Assembly: GCA_041394185.1 (NCBI GenBank)
Contig: JAWKIQ010000002.1
Coordinates: 248,001-312,000, forward strand
DNA from: Acidimicrobiales bacterium
Lineage (GTDB): Bacteria; Actinomycetota; Acidimicrobiia; Acidimicrobiales; Poriferisodalaceae
Direction: 5' to 3'
DNA length: 64,000 nt
A model generated the notes under the pieces. That model ran no database searches, was not told the origin of the DNA, and saw only the letters and a list, made by a program, of their open reading frames with translations. Below are positions 1 to 8,583 of the stretch, piece after piece. The stretch's first letter is position 1. Every line of letters starts with the position of its first letter. A program made the position numbers and the translations under genes.

Positions 1-960
1 GGTGTGGAGGTCTACGGCGGGCCACTGCTCAACTCGTGGCTCGATCGCGACCTCGGAATCGCCGGACGCCTGATGGTCGACGGCGGGCACCAGGTGCTGG
101 TCAGAATCGACGAGCCGGTCGCAAGGGTCGCTCAGCTGGCCATCCACCTCGACCGTGAGGTGAACGAGGGTCTCAGGCTCGACCGTCAACTGCACCTCAG
201 CCCGATATGGGGATTGGGCTCGGCCACCGACGGCGAACTCATCGAGTTCGTGGCCGCTCAGGCACAGGTACGGCCAGCACAGGTCGACGGCTTCGATCTG
301 ATGCTTCACGACGTTGCGCCGCCGGCAGTTCTCGGCGCAGACCGCTCCATGTACGCAGCGGCGAGAATCGACAACCTCGCCTCGTGCCACGGTGCAATCG
401 CGGCTCTGGCCTCCGCGGCCGACGCTGCACAGTGGGCGATGATCTGTCTGTTCGACCACGAAGAGGTCGGCTCGGGTTCGTCAACCGGAGCCGACGGTTC
501 GATGCTGGCGCACATCCTGGAGAGGATCGAGATGGGCGTCGGCGGCGACCGCGAGACCCTTCTGAGATCGATCGCCCAGAGCTGGTGTGTCAGCGCCGAC
601 GGCGCCCACGCGGTTCACCCCAACTATCTCGACAGGTACGAACCAGACCACCTCGTCTCGCTGAACGGCGGACCCGTGGTGAAGACCAACGTCAACGAGC
701 GCTACGCCACCTCGGCCGAGGGAATGGCCATGTTCAAGCGGGTGTGCGAGGTCGCCGAGGTACCCCACCAGGTGTACTCGCACCGAACCAACCTGGCTTG
801 TGGTTCGACGATCGGGCCCCTGACCGCTGCAAACCTGGGGGTGCGAACCGTCGACGTTGGCAGCGCCCAGCTGAGCATGCACTCGGCCCGAGAACTCGGC
901 GGCGTCGAAGACCCCGCCATGCTCGCGGCAGCGCTGGCGGCCTTCGCAGCCGGGGGCTAG
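1..960 (+). CDS. M18 family aminopeptidase (5' end outside window)
   Basis: This is the C-terminal three quarters of an M18 (aspartyl aminopeptidase type) zinc exopeptidase, which removes N-terminal, usually acidic, residues in the cytoplasm. The reading frame is open to base 1, so the GTG at 4 is internal; the family is about 430 residues and about 319 are present. Visible metal-site motifs are ARIDNL, the DHEEVGS segment carrying the Glu-Glu pair, and the C-terminal MHSAREL histidine, in the usual order. The SADGAHAVHPNY segment is also typical. Family assignment is secure; substrate preference is not visible. The gene ends ten bases before the converging oxidoreductase gene. Confidence 0.93.
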   Translation, partial: GVEVYGGPLLNSWLDRDLGIAGRLMVDGGHQVLVRIDEPVARVAQLAIHLDREVNEGLRLDRQLHLSPIWGLGSATDGELIEFVAAQAQVRPAQVDGFDLMLHDVAPPAVLGADRSMYAAARIDNLASCHGAIAALASAADAAQWAMICLFDHEEVGSGSSTGADGSMLAHILERIEMGVGGDRETLLRSIAQSWCVSADGAHAVHPNYLDRYEPDHLVSLNGGPVVKTNVNERYATSAEGMAMFKRVCEVAEVPHQVYSHRTNLACGSTIGPLTAANLGVRTVDVGSAQLSMHSARELGGVEDPAMLAAALAAFAAGG

Positions 961-969
961 GCAGCAGCG

Positions 970-1911
970 TCAGGCCGCCCGAACCTGAGGCACCACGACC
1001 TCCAGGTAGGCATCTAGTGCCTCGGCGTTCCAGGGCGCACGAAAAGCCACGTTCACCATCTGGGCGCCCGCGTCGCGATAGGCCAAGATCAGCTCGACGG
1101 CCTGATCGGGTGTGGCCAGCAACGAGCCGCTCATCAGTCGCTCGGCCTGATCGCCCCACTGGGCCGCCACAAGCGATCGCCGTTCGGCGACCTCGGCGTC
1201 GGTCAACCCCAGATCGAAGCTGAGGTTCACCGTGCGCTCGATCGAACCGGGGTCGCGACCCACCTGCTCGGCGTGCTGGGTGAGCAGACCGTTCAGTCGA
1301 CCGAAGGTCTCGGCCGAGACGTAGGCCGCGTTCCAGCCATCGGCCAGCCGCGCCACCATGGGGATGGTGCGCTTTTCACCGCGGCCACCGATCCAGATCG
1401 GCAGACGATCTTGGACCGGACGGGGAAGGCACGACGCGTTGTCCAACGTCACCCAGTCGCCCGAGAACGTGGTGCGATCCTGCGTCAGCAGACCCCTTAT
1501 CGCCTGGGTGGCCTCGTCCAACATGTCGAGGCGGCGCCCGGCCGGCGGGAAGTCATAGCCGTATGCCACCGCCTCTTGTTCGTGCCAGCCGGCGCCGAGC
1601 CCCAGGGTGAACCGACCCCCCGAGATGTGGTCAATGGTGGCAGCGACCTTGGCCAACAGACCCGGGTTGCGGTAGCCGACGTAGAACACCAACACGCCGA
1701 GCCTGGCGTTGGTGGTGTCGCACGCCAGGGCGGCCAGGCTGGCCACCGTCTCGAAGTGGTCGACGGTGCCTCCGGCGGGCGGGGCCTCGTAGATGTGGTC
1801 CCACACCGAGATCCAGTCGAGGCCTTCGGCATCTAGCCGGCGCCAGAGGCTCCGCATCTCGTCCATGGTCATGTTCTGTTGCCCGATGTGGGCGCCGAGC
1901 TGGAGTGTCAT
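970..1911 (-). CDS. LLM class F420-dependent oxidoreductase
   Basis: A bacterial luciferase-like (LLM) TIM-barrel oxidoreductase of 313 residues, a family in actinobacteria that mostly uses coenzyme F420 for hydride transfer. Signature stretches are the N-terminal SVWDHIY, GGRFTLGLGAGWHEQE, and LPIWIGGRGEKR in the second half. The substrate cannot be told. The ATG at 1911 is preferred because it lies one base after the stop of the upstream histidine phosphatase (TGAAATG); a GTG at 1920 would give three more residues and an 8-base overlap. The two genes are probably co-transcribed. Confidence 0.88.
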   Translation of the reverse strand: MTLQLGAHIGQQNMTMDEMRSLWRRLDAEGLDWISVWDHIYEAPPAGGTVDHFETVASLAALACDTTNARLGVLVFYVGYRNPGLLAKVAATIDHISGGRFTLGLGAGWHEQEAVAYGYDFPPAGRRLDMLDEATQAIRGLLTQDRTTFSGDWVTLDNASCLPRPVQDRLPIWIGGRGEKRTIPMVARLADGWNAAYVSAETFGRLNGLLTQHAEQVGRDPGSIERTVNLSFDLGLTDAEVAERRSLVAAQWGDQAERLMSGSLLATPDQAVELILAYRDAGAQMVNVAFRAPWNAEALDAYLEVVVPQVRAA

Positions 1912-1912
1912 T

Positions 1913-2605
1913 TCATGCACCGCCTCTGAGGCTGATTCGGGGATACAGGTGGCTCGAGTCGTTGAACGACCTGAGAATCCATTGTTCGTCTGTGATCACC
2001 AGGTGGCTGATCGAGCCGTTGTCTGCTCCGCCCAGCGAGAACGGCCTTCCGCCCGTGGCGTGAGCGCATATGGCGGCGATGACCCCGCCGTGGCACACCA
2101 CCACCGCCAGGCCGTCGCGGTGTCGCTCGGCGATGCGGGCGACGGCCCCGGTGGTTCGCCCCGCGAAGTCTTCTGTGCGTTCGGCGTTGGGTATGACGTC
2201 CCAACGACCCTTGGCGCGCATCTCGAGATAGGTCGGATGCATCTGGGCAGCCATCTGCCTGAGGAGGCCCCCCTCCCAATCGCCCAAGGCAACCTCGCGC
2301 AGGTCGGCATCGACGATGGGCTCGAGCCCCACTCTGGAGGCCAGAGGTGCCGCCGTCTGGTGGGTTCGCTGCATGGTCGAGACGTAGATTGCGTCGATCG
2401 GCTCGCCCGCCAGGCGTTCACCGACCAGTTCGGCCTGCCTCAAGCCGTCGGGGGCCAACGGCGGGTCGCCCTGGCCGTCGAGCATCGCGAACTCCTCGCC
2501 TGGAGTGAACGCCGCGGAAGCTCCATGGCGCACGAGGATCACTTCGGTGGAACCCGCAGGGGGCTGGAATCGGGTCTGGTGGAACGAGGTCGGTTCGCGG
2601 GTCAA
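1913..2605 (-). CDS. Histidine phosphatase family protein (phosphoglycerate-mutase-like)
   Basis: A 230-residue member of the histidine phosphatase (PGAM-like) superfamily. The phospho-acceptor motif LVRHG is near residue 25, followed by the S/T-rich segment YVSTMQRTHQTA, the acid ALGDWEG segment and the second catalytic histidine in VVVCHGGV. It is likely a phosphomonoesterase of unknown substrate. The start is TTG at 2605: it is the only in-frame start matched by a good ribosome site (CAGGAG, six bases upstream) and it directly precedes the conserved domain. It is the first gene of a two-gene unit with the LLM oxidoreductase. Confidence 0.88.
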   Translation of the reverse strand: MTREPTSFHQTRFQPPAGSTEVILVRHGASAAFTPGEEFAMLDGQGDPPLAPDGLRQAELVGERLAGEPIDAIYVSTMQRTHQTAAPLASRVGLEPIVDADLREVALGDWEGGLLRQMAAQMHPTYLEMRAKGRWDVIPNAERTEDFAGRTTGAVARIAERHRDGLAVVVCHGGVIAAICAHATGGRPFSLGGADNGSISHLVITDEQWILRSFNDSSHLYPRISLRGGA

Positions 2606-2652
2606 GGCGTGCTCCTGGACTGATCAGCGCGGACCCGGCGACCGTAGCGTGA

Positions 2653-5172
2653 TCAGGGCCCGAACAAGAGATCGAGCGCCCGCTCTCCGGGCATCAGGGG
2701 CACGGCATCAAAGGCCGCCAGAGAGCCGAAGCCGATGAGGCGACCGTCGGCCTGCAACAACACATAGCCCGAACCATCGCGGCGGCCCGCTATCGACACG
2801 GCGTCGGCACCCGAAAGACCCAGTTGTTGATCCCTGAGCCCCACCAACGACCCGTGGAACGTCTGGTCGAACGAGAAGACGCCACCCTCGCTGGACAGAA
2901 CCAGATACCCGGCCGAACCCATGACCGCGCCGGTTACGGCCTTCGATCGTCGAAGAGCACCCGCTTGGCCTCTGTAGGAAGCGTCGCCATAAGCGAACAC
3001 GCCGCCGTCAGCAGCTACCAGGATGTAGCCACGCCCGCTGCCGGTGGGCGAGATGGACACCACCGGACCATCCAGGTCCAGCTGGGCGGCAGATCCTGCG
3101 AAGCCCGCGGCCCCCAGTGCGAACACCCCGCCGTCGGCGCCCACCAGCCAATAGCCGTCGCCTCGCTGGGTCGCTGCCATGTCGACGATGGGTCCGGCAA
3201 GGTCCAGGTTGGACACATCACCGAACCAGGCTGCGTCGCCGTGGGCGGTGACATGCCCATCGGCCGAAACCAGCCAGAACCCCTGCCCCGAAGGCGTGAG
3301 TGCCCCGGCGACGATCGGTCTTGCGACGGTGAGGGTCTCGAAACCCTCGATCGTGGTGAACACCCGTCCGTTCGAGGTCACGACCCCCCAGTTCAGTGCC
3401 TCCAGGCCGCTGACCAGGGCTGTCGCCTCGGCACCGACCGAAGGTTCGCTGCGGCCTCCCGGTCCCTCTGCGAACAACCTGTAGCGATGCTTGACCCCGG
3501 GCTGAGCGGCGCGGTCGGCGAAGCTGCTGACGGTCGCGGCCACGCTGGCTATGACCTTGCCGTCTCGTTCGACGATGTAGCGATCGACCGCGCCCTCGGA
3601 TCGTTCCCAGGCCAGGCCTACCGAGGCAGCTGCAGCTTGTGCAGACAACGAACCGGGCGCAGATGGTGCGGTGTTTTCGGCCAGCGCCTGTGCCCTGGGG
3701 GCCTCGACCCACGAGCTGACGATGCCGTGAGGGCCGATTGCGGCCACCGATATCTGCGGCGCGGTGCCGGGCTCGACCGACACGTTCGTCGAATGATCGG
3801 TGAGTTCGCCGTTCAGCACGCGCACCACGACCTTGCCGTCGACCGCTACGTCGAAGGCCACCACTCCTGGCTGTGCCGGCGACTGCCAAGTGACCGACAC
3901 CGCGCCGGGTCGAGACTCGGCACGAACGGCCATTGGGGCGGCGACGACGGTGAACGACGGGCTCGTTCGCCCGGCGGCGTCACGAGAGCGAACCGCCACC
4001 CTCTGCCCTGAGCCTTCGCCGAGGTCGATCTTCACGGTGGAGGACTCGGCGCCGGTGACGGCAACCACCTCACCGTCGACGGTGATCTCGTGGGCCAAGA
4101 CGTCGAACGATGGCCCCCTTTCCAGGCCAACCACCAGGCTCGAACCCTGGACGTCCAGCTGGGACACCGACGGTGGCTCGGGGTCGCGACGGTCGATCCA
4201 CATGACCGATCCGACCAGGTCGAGCAGGCCGTATCCGAACTCATCGTCACGCCCGGCCGGACCGAGGTCGCGGGCGGTCGAGCGAAGCGCCTCACGGATC
4301 TCGCGCAACGATGCCTCGGGCGCGACCTGACGCATCAGTGCGACGGTTCCGGCGACATGAGGAGCCGCGAACGAAGTGCCGCGCCCATTCAAGTAGCCCG
4401 TGACGTCACGGCCAGAGGCCGACACCACGTCGGCACCGGGCGCGACAACCTCGATGTAGGGAGCCCGAGGCGAACCCGAGTAGAGGTCGAGGTTGCGCCC
4501 TACAGCCCCGACGGCAATCACATCGCCGAGGGCAGCCGGATACCACGGGCCTTCGTCGTCGGAACCACCTGAGGCCACCACGACGACACCCTTGCCAACC
4601 GCATACTCGACGGCCTGGCGAACGCGTGGGCTGTCGGTTCGAGTGCGAACAGAGATGTTCAGAACGTCGGCGCCGTTGTCGGCAGCCCACCGGATGCCTT
4701 CTGCCAGCGCGGTGGTGGTTCCCTGTTCGAAATCTGGCACCACACGAACGGGCATCACCCTGGCCCCTGGCGCCACACCGGTGATGCCGTCACCATCCGC
4801 GTCGCCGACGATCAGTGCCGCCACCATCGTCGCGTGGTCGACCCGGGCGGTTTGTCGATCGGCCGCGAGCGGGTCGAAGGGCCTGTCCTCGACGAAGTCG
4901 TAACCCTGAACCAGCTGGCCCACGAGATCGGCGTGGCCGGCAGCGATGTCGGTGTCGAGCACCGCGACCACCACTCCAGAGCCATCGACGTCGGATTGGA
5001 CGAACTCGGCGGCCAGCAGGTCGAGACCCCACTGATCGGCTCGGCGAGACTCGGCGGCGGCGGGCGTTGCAACGGCAGGAACCGCCAGCCCCAGACACGC
5101 CAACGCCAGCACGCCGCGGGCCACGAAAGACTGGGGTTTGCCGAAACCACTCACAGCGCGGGAATCTAGCAC
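2653..5172 (-). CDS. Secreted subtilisin-like (S8) protease with Fn3-like and GYW-repeat domains
   Basis: An 839-residue exported protein. Residues 1-41 are a signal peptide ending in TPAAA. An S8 domain follows with VLDTD (Asp73), DHATMVA (His113) and GTSFAAPHVAG (Ser267). Two fibronectin-III-like segments (about 330-590) come next, then four or five C-terminal repeats of the form GYWLVGADGGVFALG..GFAGS. The oxyanion-hole region reads ASGGSDDEG where subtilases usually have an Asn (GN), and the His motif is HAT rather than HGT, so activity may be altered. GTG at 5172 is used; GTG at 5154 is an alternative. It is divergent from the molybdoenzyme gene across an intergenic inverted repeat. Confidence 0.9.
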   Translation of the reverse strand: MLDSRAVSGFGKPQSFVARGVLALACLGLAVPAVATPAAAESRRADQWGLDLLAAEFVQSDVDGSGVVVAVLDTDIAAGHADLVGQLVQGYDFVEDRPFDPLAADRQTARVDHATMVAALIVGDADGDGITGVAPGARVMPVRVVPDFEQGTTTALAEGIRWAADNGADVLNISVRTRTDSPRVRQAVEYAVGKGVVVVASGGSDDEGPWYPAALGDVIAVGAVGRNLDLYSGSPRAPYIEVVAPGADVVSASGRDVTGYLNGRGTSFAAPHVAGTVALMRQVAPEASLREIREALRSTARDLGPAGRDDEFGYGLLDLVGSVMWIDRRDPEPPSVSQLDVQGSSLVVGLERGPSFDVLAHEITVDGEVVAVTGAESSTVKIDLGEGSGQRVAVRSRDAAGRTSPSFTVVAAPMAVRAESRPGAVSVTWQSPAQPGVVAFDVAVDGKVVVRVLNGELTDHSTNVSVEPGTAPQISVAAIGPHGIVSSWVEAPRAQALAENTAPSAPGSLSAQAAAASVGLAWERSEGAVDRYIVERDGKVIASVAATVSSFADRAAQPGVKHRYRLFAEGPGGRSEPSVGAEATALVSGLEALNWGVVTSNGRVFTTIEGFETLTVARPIVAGALTPSGQGFWLVSADGHVTAHGDAAWFGDVSNLDLAGPIVDMAATQRGDGYWLVGADGGVFALGAAGFAGSAAQLDLDGPVVSISPTGSGRGYILVAADGGVFAYGDASYRGQAGALRRSKAVTGAVMGSAGYLVLSSEGGVFSFDQTFHGSLVGLRDQQLGLSGADAVSIAGRRDGSGYVLLQADGRLIGFGSLAAFDAVPLMPGERALDLLFGP

Positions 5173-5183
5173 CCGGTGTACTT

Positions 5184-5234
5184 CCTGTCACTCGCAGTGC
5201 ACGCTACGGTCCGTCGAGCACACACAGTGACAGG
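5184..5234. promoter_or_regulatory. Inverted repeat in divergent intergenic region
   Basis: A perfect 9-bp inverted repeat, CCTGTCACT at 5184-5192 and AGTGACAGG at 5226-5234, lies between the divergent protease and molybdoenzyme genes. The half-sites are 42 bp apart centre to centre, about four helical turns, which suits two sites for one regulator acting on both promoters. Its role is inferred; no regulator gene is adjacent. Confidence 0.4.
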
Positions 5235-5307
5235 TCCATTTCTGAAGATTCGCGGAACTGGTGCCACCACGGGTCAACCTCACCGAGGGTTTCCCTAGCA
5301 TCGGACC

Positions 5308-6909
5308 ATGTCCGACATCTCCTCAGCCGAGACGGCAAGCGCCGAAGCCGACAACCCCGTTAGCTCGACCGGGGCCGATCGATTGTCGGGCCTGCTCGCT
5401 GCAGCCCTTGCACTGGGCACCACCGAGTTCGTAGCCGGCCTGTTCAAACGGGTGCCATCGCTCGTCGAGTCGATAGGCAACTCGGTGATCGATCTTTCTC
5501 CGAGCCCGGTGGTCAAGTGGGGCATTCGGACCTTCGGCGAATACGACAAGCACGCCCTGGCCGTCGGAATCGTCATCATCAGCATCTTGTTGGGCGCGCT
5601 CCTCGGGCCGGCAACCCGCCGGCGGCGGGCCGTGGCGCCGATCGCCATGTCGGTCGCAGCTGCCATCGGTGTTGCTGCCGCCATCCAGGATCCGCTGGCC
5701 CAGGGCGGTTGGGCGCTGCTGGGCGCGGCTGCAGGAGTGGCAGCCGGCACGGCTTCGCTGTGGTGGCTGCTCGGGCTGGCCGGCGCACCCCGCTCGCTGA
5801 CCATCGAAGACGCAGACGCGTCTCGCCGTCGATTCGTGGTCACGGCGGCTGCCGGCACCGGTGCCGCTGTGGCGCTGCCGGTCATCGGCCGAAGCCTGGC
5901 CAGCCGATACAACGTCGAGGCGGCCCGGTCAGAGGTTCAGCTCAACACCACCACCACGACAGCCCCGATCACCACCACCACCGCCAGCGCCGGTCCGGCT
6001 TCGTCGCTGACCGCCGACGCGATCGACGGGATCACACCGTTCTATGTGCCGAACGACGAGTTCTACCGCATCGACACCGCCTTCACAGTTCCCCAGATCG
6101 ACCCCGCCAACTGGTCGCTGCGGATCGGAGGTCTGGTCGACAACCCGATCCAGATCACGTTCGACGAACTGGTCGAACGGGCCACCACCGAGGTCGACGT
6201 CACGCTCAGCTGTGTCTCCAACCGTGTCGGCGACGATCTGGTGGGCAACGCCAAGTGGATAGGCGTGCCGCTGACCGAGATTCTCGACGAGGCCGGGGTC
6301 AAGCCCCAGGGGGCTCAGATATTCAGCACATCGGTGGACGGCTGGACCTCGGGCTTCCCCACCGAGCTGGCATACGACGGTCGCACCGCCCTGGTCGCCG
6401 TGGGCATGAACGGCGAGCCGCTGCCAACCGCACACGGCTTCCCAGCACGCCTGGTTGTCGCCGGGCTGTACGGCTACGTCTCTGCCACCAAGTGGCTCGA
6501 GCGCATCGATCTGACCGGCTGGTTCGACACCGACGGCTACTGGATACCAAGGGGCTGGGCCAAAGAAGGCCCCATCAAGACCCAATCTCGAATCGACGTC
6601 CCCCAGTTCTCGTCGATCGAGGCCGGCACACACCCCGTGGCCGGTGTCGCCTGGGCGCCCACGCGGGGCATTTCCAAGGTCGAGATCTCCATCGATGAAG
6701 GACCCTGGGTCGAGACCACGCTGGGCCCCGTCGAGACCGAGGAATCGTGGCGCCAGTGGTGGTACGAGTGGGATGCAACCCCCGGCGAGCACACGATCAA
6801 GGTACGCGCGACCGACGGCACCGGTGCTGTGCAGACCGCCGAGGAGCGCCCTCCAGCGCCTGACGGCGCCACCGGCCACCACACCCGAACCTTCGAGGTA
6901 CGCGCCTGA
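5308..6909 (+). CDS. Membrane-anchored molybdopterin-dependent oxidoreductase (sulfite oxidase family)
   Basis: A 533-residue protein with three to four N-terminal transmembrane segments (about residues 28-45, 85-103, 110-126, 135-157), a twin-arginine-like SRRRF motif before another hydrophobic stretch (172-194), a Thr-rich linker, and a C-terminal sulfite-oxidase-type molybdopterin domain (about 240-420) followed by an Ig-like dimerization domain. Cys302 in TLSCVSN is the expected molybdenum ligand; LVGNAKWIGVPL and LPTAHGFPARLVV are family motifs. It probably works outside the membrane as an oxidase or reductase. The substrate is not predictable. Start ATG 5308. Confidence 0.9.
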   Translation: MSDISSAETASAEADNPVSSTGADRLSGLLAAALALGTTEFVAGLFKRVPSLVESIGNSVIDLSPSPVVKWGIRTFGEYDKHALAVGIVIISILLGALLGPATRRRRAVAPIAMSVAAAIGVAAAIQDPLAQGGWALLGAAAGVAAGTASLWWLLGLAGAPRSLTIEDADASRRRFVVTAAAGTGAAVALPVIGRSLASRYNVEAARSEVQLNTTTTTAPITTTTASAGPASSLTADAIDGITPFYVPNDEFYRIDTAFTVPQIDPANWSLRIGGLVDNPIQITFDELVERATTEVDVTLSCVSNRVGDDLVGNAKWIGVPLTEILDEAGVKPQGAQIFSTSVDGWTSGFPTELAYDGRTALVAVGMNGEPLPTAHGFPARLVVAGLYGYVSATKWLERIDLTGWFDTDGYWIPRGWAKEGPIKTQSRIDVPQFSSIEAGTHPVAGVAWAPTRGISKVEISIDEGPWVETTLGPVETEESWRQWWYEWDATPGEHTIKVRATDGTGAVQTAEERPPAPDGATGHHTRTFEVRA

Positions 6910-6921
6910 AAGGCAGCAGGC

Positions 6922-7530
6922 TCAGCCCCTGAAGCGGTACGAGTAGCCCGCCCTGGTGCGGTCGATCACCTCGAACCGCTCGAGGGCGCGCATGCAGTAT
7001 GCGATCTGCTGGGCGGTGTTGCGGTCGTAGCCACCAGCGGCAGCCAGTTCGGCGGTGGTGAATCCGTCGGCGAGACCCGATGGGACGAAATCGTCGAGGT
7101 CATCGACGCCGCTCAGGCGCACGATGTCGACAACCTCGACCAAACGTCGATCCACCGTGCGCCAACCGCCCCGCCGGCGCCTCATCTTGGGATCTTCGAT
7201 CTTGACCCTCTCCTCCACCGTCATGACCACATCGATCGTCAGGTTTGGGTGGTCCAAGAGGGTTGGCAGCGACACGAGCTGGCCGAAGATGTCGACCGGT
7301 CGTCCGCGCTTGGGCGATTTGCGGTCGGCGTAACCGGGGCGCACCAAGACAGTGCGCTCGGCTATGGGGTGCACAACGACCACGCGATGCGAAGCCAGCA
7401 GTCGATCGAGCTTGGGTCCCATCGCACCCAGCGAACCGGTCTGGACCTCGACCACATCGTCGGCGCGCAGCAGGTCGACCACCATGCCGTCGACCTGGGC
7501 CTCGAACCGATCGCCGGGCCGGGCGTACAT
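6922..7530 (-). CDS. Conserved hypothetical protein with C-terminal winged-helix-like region
   Basis: At least 202 residues. It has a basic/acidic alpha-beta N-terminal part with VEVQTGSLGAMGPKLDRLL and VVHPIAE, similar to a family of actinobacterial hypothetical proteins, and a C-terminal helical part resembling a winged helix (FTTAELAAAGGYDRNTAQQI). The ATG at 7530 is probably not the true start: the frame continues upstream through codons for PHIGTLNEGSLHAALKQ (7581-7531), which looks like the conserved N-terminus, up to a stop at 7624. That extension has no ATG, GTG or TTG (see findings). It lies directly downstream of the cNMP-domain gene. Function unknown. Confidence 0.7.
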   Translation of the reverse strand: MYARPGDRFEAQVDGMVVDLLRADDVVEVQTGSLGAMGPKLDRLLASHRVVVVHPIAERTVLVRPGYADRKSPKRGRPVDIFGQLVSLPTLLDHPNLTIDVVMTVEERVKIEDPKMRRRRGGWRTVDRRLVEVVDIVRLSGVDDLDDFVPSGLADGFTTAELAAAGGYDRNTAQQIAYCMRALERFEVIDRTRAGYSYRFRG

Positions 7531-7604
7531 CTGCTTCAGGGCAGCGTGAAGTGAGCCCTCGTTTAGTGTTCCGATATGAGGGACCGCACCCTCGTCGCCC
7601 AGGG

Positions 7605-8021
7605 TCAGTGAGCCACCGAAGGATCAACGGTGTGGAGATGGCGCATCGTGGCGGCGAGGATCTTTCGGGCGATGCCGGGGAACTCCTCGAGCAGCGACGA
7701 GAACTCGCGCCGATCGAGCACCTCGACCGTCATGTCGGTGTCGGCGGTGACGGTGGCGCTGCGGGGCTCGCCCGAGATCAGTGAACCTTCGCCGACGACA
7801 TCGCCCGGACCGACGGTGGCGATGACACGCGACCCCTTGCGAACCGTCGCCTTGCCGTCGCGGATCACGAACACCTCACGTCCCACGGTGCCCTCGGTGA
7901 CGAGGTTGCGCCCGGCTTTGACGACCGTCTCGGCCATCAGTTTGTTGACGCGCTTCATGTCCGACTTCGAGAGGTCGGCGAAAATCGGCAGCAGGGAAAG
8001 CGGGTCAGGGGTTTGGCTCAT
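7605..8021 (-). CDS. Cyclic nucleotide-binding (CRP-like) domain protein
   Basis: A 138-residue stand-alone cNMP-binding beta-barrel (about residues 10-125) with the glycine-patterned GTVGREVFVIRDGKATV and the phosphate-binding-cassette-like VGEGSLISGEPRSATVTA. No DNA-binding helix-turn-helix follows, so it is probably a sensor or partner rather than a transcription factor. It starts with ATG at 8021 and ends overlapping the conserved 5' extension of the next gene, suggesting co-translation. The family is certain; the ligand is not. Confidence 0.87.
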   Translation of the reverse strand: MSQTPDPLSLLPIFADLSKSDMKRVNKLMAETVVKAGRNLVTEGTVGREVFVIRDGKATVRKGSRVIATVGPGDVVGEGSLISGEPRSATVTADTDMTVEVLDRREFSSLLEEFPGIARKILAATMRHLHTVDPSVAH

Positions 8022-8034
8022 GCCAAAGGTTGGC

Positions 8035-8448
8035 CTAGTTGGTGCAGGTCGGGCAAGTACCGTGGTGAACGATTTCGGCCCGGCCCAGCTTCATGCCGTG
8101 GGTTTCGGTCGCCGCGAGCGCCGGAGCCTCGACCTCGAACTGCACGTCGAACACCATTCCGCAGCCGTCACACACCAGGTGGTGGTGAGCGCGGGTGACG
8201 TTGGGGTCGTAGCGCTTAGAGCGGCCGTCGAGATTGAGCTCGAGGACCTCTCCCAACTCGGTCAGCTCGCGCAAGGTGTTGTACACCGTCGCACGGCTGA
8301 TCTCGGGGAGCCTGCCCACCGCCGCCTCGAGCACTTCGTCGGCCGTCATGTGAACGTGGTCGCCGTCGAGAACCTCGGCCACGACGCGACGCTGCGACGT
8401 GAGGCGATAGCCCCTGTCCCTTAGACGCTCCAGCAATGACGGATACAT
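8035..8448 (-). CDS. Fur-family transcriptional regulator (PerR/Fur-like)
   Basis: A 137-residue metalloregulator: an N-terminal winged helix (LTSQRRVVAEVL, ISRATVYNTLREL) and a C-terminal dimerization domain with the His-rich AHHHLVCDGCG and a second Cys pair, CPTC, near the end, giving the structural zinc C4 site. Family members sense iron or peroxide. ATG 8448 is chosen because it begins the conserved MYPSLLERLRDRGY start; a longer open frame upstream only runs antisense to rubrerythrin. It is divergent from the rubrerythrin operon, so peroxide- or iron-responsive control of that operon is the natural inference. Confidence 0.92.
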   Translation of the reverse strand: MYPSLLERLRDRGYRLTSQRRVVAEVLDGDHVHMTADEVLEAAVGRLPEISRATVYNTLRELTELGEVLELNLDGRSKRYDPNVTRAHHHLVCDGCGMVFDVQFEVEAPALAATETHGMKLGRAEIVHHGTCPTCTN

Positions 8449-8483
8449 GAAATCCAAGTATAAGCGCGCCAGATCAAGACTGA

Positions 8484-8519
8484 CAACAAAGTTGGAATCA
8501 GTCCAGAAAGTGCTAGAGT
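8484..8519 (+). promoter_or_regulatory. Candidate promoter and operator for rubrerythrin operon
   Basis: TTGGAA at 8492-8497 and TAGAGT at 8514-8519 are separated by 16 bp and form a plausible sigma70-type promoter 65 bases upstream of the rubrerythrin ATG. A perfect short palindrome CAACAAAGTTG (8484-8494) overlaps the -35 box and could be the site of the divergent Fur-family regulator. It does not match the classic Fur or PerR box, so this is inference. Confidence 0.35.
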
Positions 8520-8583
8520 CCGGATGTCGACCCGCGCGGTCGGCGAAACCAACGGTCACTGACCATCCTCCAAGGAGAAGTTC

